This document shows, piece by piece, positions 41,853-50,266 of a DNA stretch of 64,000 nt. The notes under the pieces were generated by a model. It saw only the letters and a program-made list of their open reading frames with translations, did not search any database and was not told the DNA's origin. Position 1 is the first letter of the stretch, and each line of letters begins with the position of its first letter. Source of the stretch: Mucilaginibacter rigui (GTDB lineage Bacteria; Bacteroidota; Bacteroidia; Sphingobacteriales; Sphingobacteriaceae); NCBI RefSeq assembly GCF_014773275.1, contig NZ_JACWMW010000008.1, forward strand, positions 1 to 64,000, read 5' to 3'. Both the position numbers and the translations under genes were made by a program.

Positions 41853-44252
41853 TTAAAACGGCAACCCTATACCAAAGTTAAGCTGCATAAAGCTGTAGCC
41901 ATCGCCCACTACTTTACCGCTTGCATCAATACCTGTTTTGTTATTCCTGAGGTAAGCCTCTTTAAAGCTGCCGTTACCAAATACTTCGCCAAAGTGCTTA
42001 ATGAACACCCACTGGTCTGCTCCGCTAAACTGCGGGTCTTTAAATTTAAAGGCAGCATCCAGTCTGAAAATAAAGAAGCCCAGATCGAACCTTAAACCCG
42101 TACCTATACCTATTGCAGTAGATTGCAGTATGTTATTGAACTTAAACTCACCGTTGGGGTTATCAGCCGTTTTATGCAAACGCCAAACATTACCGGCGTC
42201 AATAAACATTGCCCCTTTTAGTTTAGCTCCAAAGAAATTATCAACAAGCTTATACCGATACTCGAGGTTGGCCACCATTTTTATCTCGCCAAACTGATCG
42301 AGGTATTTTAAGCGGGCACGGGTGGTATCGGCCCTGCCATCAGTACCATAACTGGCACGGTTAAACTGCCCGGGGCCAAGGGTACGCGGCAACCATGCAC
42401 GGATATCATTAGCGCCACCGGTATAAAAATTCTTCTCAAATATTAGCTGGTCGCTATTACCGTAAGGGATACCTATACCCGGGTTAAAGCGAAATATGAG
42501 TTGTTTTTCGCCGCCAAGGCTGCGGTACCAGCGGTAATCGATCTCAGTTTTTACGTATTGCGAAAAGGCGAAACCAAACAAGGTGCGCTGGCCAAGGGTA
42601 TCTTTTGGAGCATTAAATGCTTTACTTAACAGGCTAAGTATGCCGCCGCCAAGGTCTAATCCGCCTCTAAAATAAATGAAGTTTTTGTAGGAGTTTAACT
42701 CATTAGCATTGTATTGAAACGTATATTGGCTACCTAATGTAAAAGTTTTGCGCCCAATTAAGTACACGTACGAATAACGGTTTTGCCTTAACAATTCCTC
42801 CCGGGCAACAGGGTCAATACTACCGCTGGAGAATTCGATATTAATGGGTGTGACAGAATGTTGTTTACGGGCCGTTTCAAAAAAGTCGTACGTAATGGAG
42901 TTAATAAAGCTTTTACGCTCCACTAACCCTTTTTGATAAAATAGCTGATAGTTGGTTGAAAACGTGGTGTGTGGCACCCCAAATTTGGCCAGGTTAGGGA
43001 ATTTAAAGGGCAATAACAACCTTGGGTAGATAAGGCTCACCCCGGCCCTGAAATCCTGGTTCTGTATCCCGTCGTTTACTGCCGAGTTGCCGTTATCGAA
43101 CAAGATGCTCCAGTTAAGTTTAACCTGTAAAATAGCGGCCTGTTTAAAAATATTGCGGTTGGTAAATGTGTTGCCCAGGTTATAACCAAAGCGACCCTGG
43201 TTAAACAAAAATTCAGCCTCAACGCGGTCTGTCATCCGTTTAAGAGGCACTATATCTATTTTTGTATTCAGGCGGTTGGTACTGTCAGATAATTTCTCAT
43301 ATGTAGGGTTGGGCACATTTCTGAACACATTCAACTCAGACAATCGCGTGGTTGTCAGGGTTTGCTTATCAAGGTCATACAGTTCACCTTTACGCTGAAA
43401 AACGTAGTCGGTAGCTGTACGGGGTTTAAACCTGCCAGAAAAATCAACAAATCTGAATTGCGTATCTACCTGTATGGTGTCGGCCTTGCCAGTGGTGCGG
43501 CCGTTACTACGGGCAATAGTAATTAAGGTGTTGTTGATGGTATAAATTGGATGTTCTTTTTTTCCTTCCGGGTTATCAATGGTCATTACCACATCAACAA
43601 CACTTTTGTTAAAGCTCGAATCGGGCAGGTAGTTAATATACTGGCGGTAAAAATCAAAATAACCGTTACGCTTCATCACCTGGTAAAACTGGTCGCGGTC
43701 ATAAGCAAGGCTATCTGTATCAAAACGGCTGCCTTTGTTTAGATGTGTATATTGCTTACGCGTACTGCGGTATAACTCCTGCACTTTAGGGTCAGCAATG
43801 CTATCCCTAAAATTGCGCACTTTAAAAAGCGGGCCTTCGTTTGCTGTAAATATGAGTTGAGCTTTTCTCTTTTTAACAATTATGGAGTCGGCTACTTTAG
43901 CTTTCAAAAAACCTTTGTTAACCAGGTACTTTTGTATTTGCAGGCGCGAAAACTCAACAAGGTTACTATCCAGCAGGGCGGGTGCCTCGCCTATTTTACG
44001 CTTTCCTTTTTGGCTAAACAGGTAATAAAATTGCAGGTTAAGCCAGTTGTTGGGCTGTTGCTCTTTATCAATATAATTGAGGGATTCTTCTGCAAATTCT
44101 TTATCAACGCCTTTAATAGTAACTTTGCGCACAATGGCCTGGTTATCTTTTAGCCCGCGCGTAACACTACAGCCGGCACCAATAATAACCACTAAAATAC
44201 TTAATATTGCAAGACGTAAATGCCCGGGTATATTATATGCTTTCAAAATCAC
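41853..44252 (-). CDS. tamL: BamA/TamA-family outer-membrane lipoprotein, TamL-like
   Basis: This 799-residue protein begins with a lipobox (IIGAGCS, C28), then POTRA-like domains (AIVRKVTIKGVDKEF...) and a C-terminal Omp85 barrel. The barrel has the conserved GGANDIRAW loop region, FRFNPGIGIPYG and the end FMQLNFGIGLPF. The combination of lipobox and Omp85 is the TamL type known in Bacteroidota, which works with TamB; no tamB is in this window. The frame starts with GTG at 44252, and a TTG six bases later is an alternative. Either way the start overlaps, head to head, the divergent methyltransferase gene. Confidence 0.85.
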   Translation of the reverse strand: MILKAYNIPGHLRLAILSILVVIIGAGCSVTRGLKDNQAIVRKVTIKGVDKEFAEESLNYIDKEQQPNNWLNLQFYYLFSQKGKRKIGEAPALLDSNLVEFSRLQIQKYLVNKGFLKAKVADSIIVKKRKAQLIFTANEGPLFKVRNFRDSIADPKVQELYRSTRKQYTHLNKGSRFDTDSLAYDRDQFYQVMKRNGYFDFYRQYINYLPDSSFNKSVVDVVMTIDNPEGKKEHPIYTINNTLITIARSNGRTTGKADTIQVDTQFRFVDFSGRFKPRTATDYVFQRKGELYDLDKQTLTTTRLSELNVFRNVPNPTYEKLSDSTNRLNTKIDIVPLKRMTDRVEAEFLFNQGRFGYNLGNTFTNRNIFKQAAILQVKLNWSILFDNGNSAVNDGIQNQDFRAGVSLIYPRLLLPFKFPNLAKFGVPHTTFSTNYQLFYQKGLVERKSFINSITYDFFETARKQHSVTPINIEFSSGSIDPVAREELLRQNRYSYVYLIGRKTFTLGSQYTFQYNANELNSYKNFIYFRGGLDLGGGILSLLSKAFNAPKDTLGQRTLFGFAFSQYVKTEIDYRWYRSLGGEKQLIFRFNPGIGIPYGNSDQLIFEKNFYTGGANDIRAWLPRTLGPGQFNRASYGTDGRADTTRARLKYLDQFGEIKMVANLEYRYKLVDNFFGAKLKGAMFIDAGNVWRLHKTADNPNGEFKFNNILQSTAIGIGTGLRFDLGFFIFRLDAAFKFKDPQFSGADQWVFIKHFGEVFGNGSFKEAYLRNNKTGIDASGKVVGDGYSFMQLNFGIGLPF

Positions 44253-44986
44253 AGATCAGTTTACTAACGTCCTTACAACATAAAAAGTTTCGCAGGGAAC
44301 ATGATTTATTTATGGTAGAAGGATACAAATCGATAACTGAATTTATTGATTCTGATTATCAAATCCATACCATATATCACACGCCTGACATTGCCCCAAA
44401 ATTGCTTAAATTATCCCGAAAAATAAACTTTCAGGAGATTTCTTTAAACGACCTGAAAAAGGTGAGCGCTTTAAAAACCCCTGCTGATGCTATTGCAACC
44501 GTTAATATACCGCAATGGGGCGATCTAAACCACATAACACTAAAAAATAAGTTTAGTTTGGTGCTCGATGGTGTGCAGGATCCCGGCAACCTGGGCACCA
44601 TTATCCGCACGGCCGATTGGTTTGGCATCACCAATATCATTTGCTCTGAAGATACGGTTGATGCCTATAACCCAAAAGTTGTACAGGCAACCATGGGTTC
44701 GTTGGCGCGGGTAAACATTACGTATACCAACCTGGCGGGGCTAATATCGGCCGCAAAACTGCCTGTTTTTGGTACTTTATTAAATGGCGATAACATTTAT
44801 TCAACAAATTTTGGCACCGAAGGGCTGCTGGTAATGGGCAACGAAGGTAACGGCATACGCCCTGATATTCAGCAATTAGTGACCAAAGCCATCACCATTC
44901 CGCGCATTGGAAAGGCCGAATCATTGAACGTGGCGATAGCTACCGCTATATGTTGTTCAGAACTTACTGCAAAAAGCTACAAATAA
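44237..44986 (+). CDS. TrmH/SpoU-family RNA 2'-O-methyltransferase
   Basis: This 249-residue SPOUT methyltransferase has an N-terminal substrate-binding domain (LTSLQHKKFRREHDLFMVEGYKSITEF) and a trefoil-knot domain. Motif 1 is LDGVQDPGNLGTIIRTADWFG, motif 2 LLVMGNEGNGI, and motif 3 IPRIGKAESLNVAIATAI. It methylates ribose 2'-OH of rRNA or tRNA; the exact site is unknown. ATG 44237 is preferred to 44207. Its start overlaps the divergent tamL by about 16 bp. Confidence 0.93.
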   Translation: MLSKSQISLLTSLQHKKFRREHDLFMVEGYKSITEFIDSDYQIHTIYHTPDIAPKLLKLSRKINFQEISLNDLKKVSALKTPADAIATVNIPQWGDLNHITLKNKFSLVLDGVQDPGNLGTIIRTADWFGITNIICSEDTVDAYNPKVVQATMGSLARVNITYTNLAGLISAAKLPVFGTLLNGDNIYSTNFGTEGLLVMGNEGNGIRPDIQQLVTKAITIPRIGKAESLNVAIATAICCSELTAKSYK

Positions 44987-44988
44987 AA

Positions 44989-45018
44989 TTGATTGCCAAT
45001 AAATAATTACTATTTTTG
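44989..45018 (+). promoter_or_regulatory. Promoter of tRNA-Cys
   Basis: TTG (44989-44991) and TATTTTTG (45011-45018), spaced 19 bp, match the Bacteroidota TTG/TAnnTTTG pattern. The tRNA begins 16 bp further on. Confidence 0.6.
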
Positions 45019-45033
45019 CAATCCTTTAAAAAT

Positions 45034-45104
45034 GGTCGGGTGGCCGAGTGGCTAGGCAGAGGTCTGCAAAACCTCCTACAGCGGTTCGAATCCGCTCCCG
45101 ACCT
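45034..45104 (+). tRNA. tRNA-Cys (anticodon GCA)
   Basis: The cloverleaf has acceptor stem GGTCGGG/CCCGACC, a D arm with GGCTAGGC, anticodon stem GAGGT/ACCTC with loop CTGCAAA (anticodon GCA), and a T arm with GCGGTTCGAATCCGC. CCA is not encoded. A 58-codon gene starts 31 bp downstream and is probably on the same transcript. Confidence 0.95.
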
Positions 45105-45134
45105 CAAGGTTAAAAACATTTAAAATAAAAAGTC

Positions 45135-45311
45135 ATGGGCGTTACTCGTTTAAAAAGAAAAGATAGAAGAAACAAAACCACTTCACGTTTAGAAGTTCAG
45201 TTTTTGAAATTAGCTACTAACATTGAGTTAGGCAGCCGTTCTGCAGAGAAAAAAGATAGCCAGATAGCAAAAAACAATGCTGTTTTAGCTATTGCTGCTT
45301 CAGGCAAATAA
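45135..45311 (+). CDS. Small basic protein, 58 residues, unknown function
   Basis: The frame MGVTRLKRKDRRNKTTSRLEV...AIAASGK is complete from ATG to TAA. The N-terminal third is strongly basic (RLKRKDRRNKTTSR), and the rest is predicted helical. It lies between tRNA-Cys and a terminator, which fits a tRNA-plus-small-protein transcript. The basic N-terminus suggests RNA or ribosome association, but this is inference. I recall similar short proteins in related Bacteroidota. Confidence 0.7.
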   Translation: MGVTRLKRKDRRNKTTSRLEVQFLKLATNIELGSRSAEKKDSQIAKNNAVLAIAASGK

Positions 45312-45339
45312 TTCTTCTTTTTTAAAAAGAATTTTAAAG

Positions 45340-45364
45340 GCGTACCGATAGGTGCGCTTTTTTT
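45340..45364 (+). terminator. Terminator of the tRNA-Cys / small-protein transcript
   Basis: The stem GCGTACC/GGTGCGC (one G-T pair) has a GATA loop and is followed by seven T. Confidence 0.75.
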
Positions 45365-45395
45365 GTGGGGTTATTTATTGTAGAGACTATTTTAA

Positions 45396-45767
45396 GGAGG
45401 CTCCTATGGAGCCAAGAAGACTTATGCAAGTTCTATAAACAGAATGCCCCGCTGGGGCAATTGAATATTGCGACAAGCGAATGCCTTTAACATGTACTGA
45501 TTATCCTCAACAATCAGATGATTTAAGAGGTAAATGTATCCTAATAACTAACGTAGTTCGGCTCCAGCGGAGCCTCGTGTTTATAGAAAACACGGAATTT
45601 GACAATGGCTCCATAGGAGCCTCCTATCCAAACAACACATATTCGAAAGATTCAAATAGATTATAACGCGAGTCATCTACCATGTAACTCACCCTTGATC
45701 CGTCTCCAGCGGATCCATGTGTTTATAGAAAATGAAGCATTAAGGTTGGCACCACAGGAGCCCCCTA
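45396..45767. repeat. Family D palindrome cluster downstream of the IS200-like gene
   Basis: The cluster contains GGAGGCTCC-tat-GGAGCC (45396-45413), TGCCCC-gct-GGGGCA (45445-45459), GGCTCC-agc-GGAGCC (45560-45574) with CGTGTTT-ata-GAAAACACG next to it, GGCTCC-ata-GGAGCCTCC (45607-45624), GATCC..GGATC (45697-45715) and a degenerate last copy (45747-45767). The word TTTATAGAAAA recurs between hairpins. A second cluster is at 53625-53786. It fills the 484-bp gap 45312-45795, in which I support no gene; the 61-codon frame at 45481 is within repeats. Confidence 0.8.
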
Positions 45768-45795
45768 TCTCCAATTTAAAAGCCCCTTACACAAT

Positions 45796-46257
45796 TTAAA
45801 CGAAAAACTCAAATAGATATTTATCCTCAAAGGGTACTTCAAACTTCTGCAACAATTCTAAATATTCCTGCTTAAAAGTTTTCTTTTGATGGTGTGTTTC
45901 TTGGTTAAGCACATACTTTACAACCGTATCAATATGCGAATGCGAATAAGAGAACACACCATAACCTTCTTGCCAGCTAAATTTCCCTTTCACCCAACCT
46001 TTGCTATTTATAAATTCATTACTCTCCACCTTAACTTCTTTAACAAAATCAGAAATTAATACAGTTGGTTTAAAACCTACAAACAGATGAACGTGATCAG
46101 GCATGCAATTTATCGCCAGCATCTTTGCATTTCTGTTTTGTACAAGGGCGGTGATGTATTTATGCAATTCTTCCTTATGTTCTTTAGTAATGAGGCACAA
46201 TCGATTTTGTACCGAAAACACAAATTGTAAATAAATCTGGGAAAAGGTGTTTGCCAT
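45796..46257 (-). CDS. IS200/IS605-type Y1 transposase TnpA
   Basis: This 153-residue protein carries the HUH motif MPDHVHLFV (H55, H57) and the nucleophile Y115 in VVKYVLNQETHH, with GYGVFSYSHSHID before it, as in IS200 TnpA. The typical TnpA sizes are about 130-155. The start lies one base after the pyrD stop, so it may be read from the pyrD transcript. No tnpB is next to it. Classic IS200 ends are not obvious; instead the family D hairpin cluster lies only on its 3' side, so it may act on those hairpins. Confidence 0.92.
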   Translation of the reverse strand: MANTFSQIYLQFVFSVQNRLCLITKEHKEELHKYITALVQNRNAKMLAINCMPDHVHLFVGFKPTVLISDFVKEVKVESNEFINSKGWVKGKFSWQEGYGVFSYSHSHIDTVVKYVLNQETHHQKKTFKQEYLELLQKFEVPFEDKYLFEFFV

Positions 46258-46258
46258 A

Positions 46259-47299
46259 TTACAATGATTGCAATATCCTCTTATTTATCCTCCCTATTAA
46301 CCCCGGACCTTCGTAAATAAAACCGGTGTATAATTGCAGCAATGATGCGCCGGCCGCCAATTTCTCCATCGCGTCTTCTGCCGAATGGATGCCACCCACG
46401 CCTATTATAGGGAATGCCCCGCCCGATGCTTTGTGCAAATAAGCAATAACTTCTGTTGATCGCCTGGTTAAAGGCTTGCCGCTTAACCCGCCGGCCTCCT
46501 CTTTATGGGCCGATGTAAGGCCATCCCTGCTAATGGTTGTATTTGTGGCGATGATGCCCGCTATGCCGGTTTGTTTAACAATATCGGCAATATCATCTAA
46601 TTGCTCATTGGTAAGGTCTGGTGCTATTTTTAACAGAATAGGCCTGCTTATCCCGTTCTTGCTATTTCGTTGCTGTAAAGTGTTTAAAAGGTTCATTAGC
46701 GGCTCTTTTTCCTGCAGTTCGCGCAAACCTGGCGTGTTGGGCGAGCTTACGTTCACCACAAAATAATCAACCACATCAAAAAGTCTGTCGAAACATTTAA
46801 TATAATCGCTTACGGCATCCTCATTAGGCGTAACCTTATTTTTACCAATGTTGCCCCCTACTATTAATGCCTGCTGCCCAGGTTTAAGGCTTTTACGATA
46901 AGCAGCAATGCGCTCGGCGGCTACATCAACCCCCAAATTATTAAAGCCCATGCGGTTTATCAGCGCGGCATCTGCCGGCAGGCGAAACATCCTTGGCTTG
47001 GGGTTGCCCGGCTGTGGTAGCGGGGTTACTGTACCTACTTCAACAAAGCCGAAACCCAGGTTGCCCATTTCGCTTATCAGTTCGGCGTTTTTATCAAAAC
47101 CGGCGGCAAGGCCAACCGGGTTTTTAAATTTAAGGCCAAAAACTTCGCGTTCCAGCCGTTTATCATCTGTGCCCCAAATAGCTTTACTTAATGATGCACC
47201 GCCGGGGAAACGGTTAAACCGTTTAAGGTTACGGGTTACAAAATAATGTACGTTCTCCGGGTCGAACTGAAACAACAGGGGTTTGAGCAATTGATACAT
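46259..47299 (-). CDS. pyrD: Quinone-dependent dihydroorotate dehydrogenase (class 2)
   Basis: This 346-residue protein has an N-terminal membrane-associating helix (MYQLLKPLLFQFDPENVHYF), which marks class 2 enzymes using quinone. FMN/orotate motifs are GLAAGFDKNAE, GFVEVGTVTPLPQPGNPKPRMFRL, VNVSSPNTPGLRELQ with the catalytic Ser, and IGVGGIHSAEDAMEKLAAGASLLQLYTGFIYEGP. It performs the fourth step of pyrimidine synthesis at the membrane. The transposase gene abuts its stop. Confidence 0.97.
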   Translation of the reverse strand: MYQLLKPLLFQFDPENVHYFVTRNLKRFNRFPGGASLSKAIWGTDDKRLEREVFGLKFKNPVGLAAGFDKNAELISEMGNLGFGFVEVGTVTPLPQPGNPKPRMFRLPADAALINRMGFNNLGVDVAAERIAAYRKSLKPGQQALIVGGNIGKNKVTPNEDAVSDYIKCFDRLFDVVDYFVVNVSSPNTPGLRELQEKEPLMNLLNTLQQRNSKNGISRPILLKIAPDLTNEQLDDIADIVKQTGIAGIIATNTTISRDGLTSAHKEEAGGLSGKPLTRRSTEVIAYLHKASGGAFPIIGVGGIHSAEDAMEKLAAGASLLQLYTGFIYEGPGLIGRINKRILQSL

Positions 47300-47420
47300 A
47301 GCGCGAATTTACCGTTTTTAACAATTACGCATCAACTTTTAACAATTAAGCATTGGCATAATTTACATTTTGTACTTTAGGCACAGGTAATAATTTGCAC
47401 CCGCTATAAGTAATATTAAC

Positions 47421-48182
47421 ATGACTAATAATAACTCCCGTCGTAATTTTATAAGAACCACCGCTGTGAGCGCTGCGGCGGCTATCAGCATCCCGCAGAT
47501 CGTATCAGCTTCGGCTAACAGCTATAGCAGTAAAAGGGTGCAACTGAAAGATAATGATGTGATCCTTTTCCAGGGCGATTCTATTACCGACTGGGGCCGC
47601 GATCATAACAAAACCACGCCTAATGATAACAGTGCGCTGGGCAACAGCTATGTTTTGCTAACTGCTGCAGAGTTACTTGAAAAATACGCGCCGAAAAACC
47701 TGCAGATCTACAACAAGGGGGTGGGCGGCAATAAGGTATATCAACTGGCCGACAGGTGGGACACGGATACACTTGCCCTGAAGCCAACCGTACTAAGCAT
47801 CCATATTGGTGTAAACGATTTTTGGCATACCCTTGGCGGCGGTTATACCGGCACTATTGAAACCTATATAACCGACTACAAAAAACTTTTAGACCGCACC
47901 AAAGCCGCCCTGCCGGGTATAAAGATCATTATTGGCGAACCCTTTGCCATGATAGGCACCAAATCTGTCGACGGGAAGTGGTACCCAACATTTGACCTTT
48001 TCCGTAAAGCAGCCCGCGATATTGCAGCGGAGTATGATCTGCCGTTTATCCCTTATCAAACCATATTTAACAACGCGCTAAAATTCGCCCCCGCTACCTA
48101 CTGGACGCTTGATGGCGTACACCCAAGCCTCGCCGGTGCAAAACTGATGGCACAAGGCTGGATGGAAGTGATTAAGGGTTAG
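47421..48182 (+). CDS. Tat-exported SGNH/GDSL hydrolase
   Basis: This 253-residue protein has a twin-arginine signal (NNNSRRNFIRTTAV, then an Ala-rich stretch). The SGNH blocks are GDS in ILFQGDSITDWGRD, Gly in GVGGNKVY, Asn in HIGVNDFW, and the Asp/His pair in LDGVHPS. It is an esterase or carbohydrate deacetylase exported folded to the periplasm or beyond; related proteins often remove acetyl groups from polysaccharides, but the substrate is not predictable. Confidence 0.92.
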   Translation: MTNNNSRRNFIRTTAVSAAAAISIPQIVSASANSYSSKRVQLKDNDVILFQGDSITDWGRDHNKTTPNDNSALGNSYVLLTAAELLEKYAPKNLQIYNKGVGGNKVYQLADRWDTDTLALKPTVLSIHIGVNDFWHTLGGGYTGTIETYITDYKKLLDRTKAALPGIKIIIGEPFAMIGTKSVDGKWYPTFDLFRKAARDIAAEYDLPFIPYQTIFNNALKFAPATYWTLDGVHPSLAGAKLMAQGWMEVIKG

Positions 48183-48247
48183 TACTTAGTTAATTAGCAT
48201 ATTAACGTCACAAACGCTGATCCCTGATGGCTAAACGGTAATCTCAC

Positions 48248-48279
48248 TTTTGAGGCGTCGCCCCAAAAACGTATCTTTG
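48248..48279 (+). promoter_or_regulatory. Promoter of the ABC-F gene, very close to the ATG
   Basis: TTTG (48248-48251), a 20-bp gap and TATCTTTG (48272-48279) match the Bacteroidota -33/-7 consensus. The box ends 7 bp before the ATG at 48287, so the mRNA should be leaderless or nearly so. Confidence 0.65.
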
Positions 48280-48286
48280 CGGCCAA

Positions 48287-50209
48287 ATGATAGCTATAAA
48301 TAACCTTACGTTCGAGATTGGTGCGCGCGCCTTATATGATGAAGCCAACTGGCATATTAAACCCGGCGAAAAAATTGGTTTGATTGGCGCTAACGGCACA
48401 GGTAAAACCACGCTGTTAAAAATTATTGTAGGCGATTACAAACCTACATCGGGCACCATATCAATGGCTAAGGACCTTACCATGGGTTACCTTAACCAGG
48501 ACTTGCTATCTTACTCATCAGATAAAAACATTGTGCATGTTGCCATGGAGGCCTTTGAGCGCCAAAACCAACTACACGATGAGATAGAGGTGCTTCTTAA
48601 AAAACTGGAAACAGACTACACTGAAGACCTGCTGCATAAACTAAGCGACAAACAGCACGAGTTTGAACTGCTGGATGGTTACAATATTGAATATAAAGCA
48701 CACGAAATTTTAGCCGGCCTTGGTTTTAGCGAGGCTGATTGCCAGCGTAAACTAAGTACTTTTTCGGGAGGATGGCGTATGCGCGTGATGCTTGCCAAGA
48801 TCCTTCTACAGGCACCTGACATCCTTTTGCTGGATGAGCCTACCAACCACTTAGACTTACCGTCTATTCAATGGCTGGAAGATTATTTGAAGGCCTTTAC
48901 CGGCGCTATCATCATTGTATCGCACGACAGATGGTTCCTTGATAAAGTTATTAACCGTACGGTTGAATCGCGTAAGGGAAAACTGAATGTGTATGCCGGT
49001 AACTACACTTTTTACCTGGAAGAAAAAGCACTGCGTGCCGAAATTCAGCGTGGCGAATTTAAGAACCAGCAATCAAAAATAAAACAGGAAGAGCGCTTAA
49101 TTGAGCGTTTCCGTGCAAAGGCATCAAAAGCAAAGATGGCGCAATCGCGTATCAAGATGCTTGATAAGCTTGAGCGTGTTGATGATGTGGATGATGAGAA
49201 CCCTGAAGTTAACTTCAGCTTTCGTTTCAGCAAGCAATCGGGCCGCCATGTATGTACCCTGGAGCATATCACCAAAAAATATCCTGCAATTGATATTTTA
49301 GATGATGCCGAAGCGATCATAGAAAAAGGCGATAAAATTGCCCTGATAGGCGCCAACGGTAAAGGTAAATCAACCCTGCTGCGTATTGTAGCCGGTGCCG
49401 ATAAAGAATTTGAAGGTACTGCCGTTACCGGCCATAACGTAACCCAAACGTTCTTTGCACAGCACCAGTTAGAAAGCCTGCATTTAGAGCACCAGATATT
49501 ACAGGAGCTGCAATCATTCGCCCCAAAACATACCGATACAGAGCTGCGCACTATATTAGGTTCGTTTTTGTTTACCGGTGATGATGTGTTCAAAAAGATC
49601 AAGGTATTATCGGGTGGCGAAAAATCGCGCGTGGCGCTTGCAAAAGCGTTAACAGCAGATGCCAACTTCCTGGTACTGGATGAGCCTACCAACCACCTGG
49701 ACATGGCTTCGGTGAATATACTGATCCAGGCGCTGCAACAATACGAAGGTACGGTTATCGTGGTATCGCACGACAGGTACTTCCTTGATAATGTAGCCAA
49801 CAAGATCTGGTTTATCGAAAACCAAAAAATTAAACAATACCCGGGTACTTACGCCGAGTATGATGAGTGGAACGCCAAACGCAAGTTAGACCCCAAAGTA
49901 GAAACACCGGCCCCTCAACCTAAAAAAGAAGAGAAAAAGACTGAGCCGGTTAAACAGCCACATGGCGAAAACAAAACCCAGCAGCTAAAAAAACTTAACC
50001 AGGATTTAGCCAAGATGGAAGAGCATATATCGGCTTTAGAAAAAGATGTAAAACAATTGGAAACCCAATTAGCCGACGATAGCATTTACAACCAGGCCGA
50101 AAAGCTACAGCAATTAACCGACGGCTACCAGTTAAAAAAATTGGAGCTGAGAGAAAACCAGGCACGCTGGGAAGCACTCGCCGAACAGATAATGGAACTG
50201 GAAGGATAA
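48287..50209 (+). CDS. ABC-F family ATPase (ribosome-associated)
   Basis: This 640-residue soluble protein has two ABC domains and no membrane part. Domain 1 has Walker A GANGTGKTT, signature FSGGWRMRV and Walker B ILLLDEPTNHLDL. Domain 2 has GANGKGKST, LSGGEKSRV and FLVLDEPTNHLDM. The inter-domain linker (FKNQQSKIKQEERLIERFRAKASKAKMAQSRIK) is the P-site tRNA interaction motif region. The C-terminus, about 545-640, is a Lys/Glu-rich coiled coil as in Uup and related proteins. It probably acts on translating ribosomes; an antibiotic-protection role is not implied by the sequence. Confidence 0.93.
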   Translation: MIAINNLTFEIGARALYDEANWHIKPGEKIGLIGANGTGKTTLLKIIVGDYKPTSGTISMAKDLTMGYLNQDLLSYSSDKNIVHVAMEAFERQNQLHDEIEVLLKKLETDYTEDLLHKLSDKQHEFELLDGYNIEYKAHEILAGLGFSEADCQRKLSTFSGGWRMRVMLAKILLQAPDILLLDEPTNHLDLPSIQWLEDYLKAFTGAIIIVSHDRWFLDKVINRTVESRKGKLNVYAGNYTFYLEEKALRAEIQRGEFKNQQSKIKQEERLIERFRAKASKAKMAQSRIKMLDKLERVDDVDDENPEVNFSFRFSKQSGRHVCTLEHITKKYPAIDILDDAEAIIEKGDKIALIGANGKGKSTLLRIVAGADKEFEGTAVTGHNVTQTFFAQHQLESLHLEHQILQELQSFAPKHTDTELRTILGSFLFTGDDVFKKIKVLSGGEKSRVALAKALTADANFLVLDEPTNHLDMASVNILIQALQQYEGTVIVVSHDRYFLDNVANKIWFIENQKIKQYPGTYAEYDEWNAKRKLDPKVETPAPQPKKEEKKTEPVKQPHGENKTQQLKKLNQDLAKMEEHISALEKDVKQLETQLADDSIYNQAEKLQQLTDGYQLKKLELRENQARWEALAEQIMELEG

Positions 50210-50227
50210 AAAACTTTAAATAACCAG

Positions 50228-50254
50228 GGCAGTTGCTTAGCAACTGCCTTTTTT
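50228..50254 (+). terminator. Intrinsic terminator of the ABC-F gene
   Basis: GGCAGTTGC/GCAACTGCC with a TTA loop and six T lies 18 bp after the stop and 12 bp before the next ATG. Confidence 0.88.
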
Positions 50255-50266
50255 GTTGCCGCAAAT

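Noticed and set aside
49045..49803. 252-residue open frame antisense to the ABC-F gene
   Set aside because: Cys/Ser/Arg-rich shadow of a strongly conserved ATPase on the other strand.
48287..50209. Antibiotic-resistance ABC-F protein
   Set aside because: Domain structure and C-terminal coiled coil fit housekeeping ABC-F/Uup-type proteins equally well; nothing in the sequence or context points to resistance.
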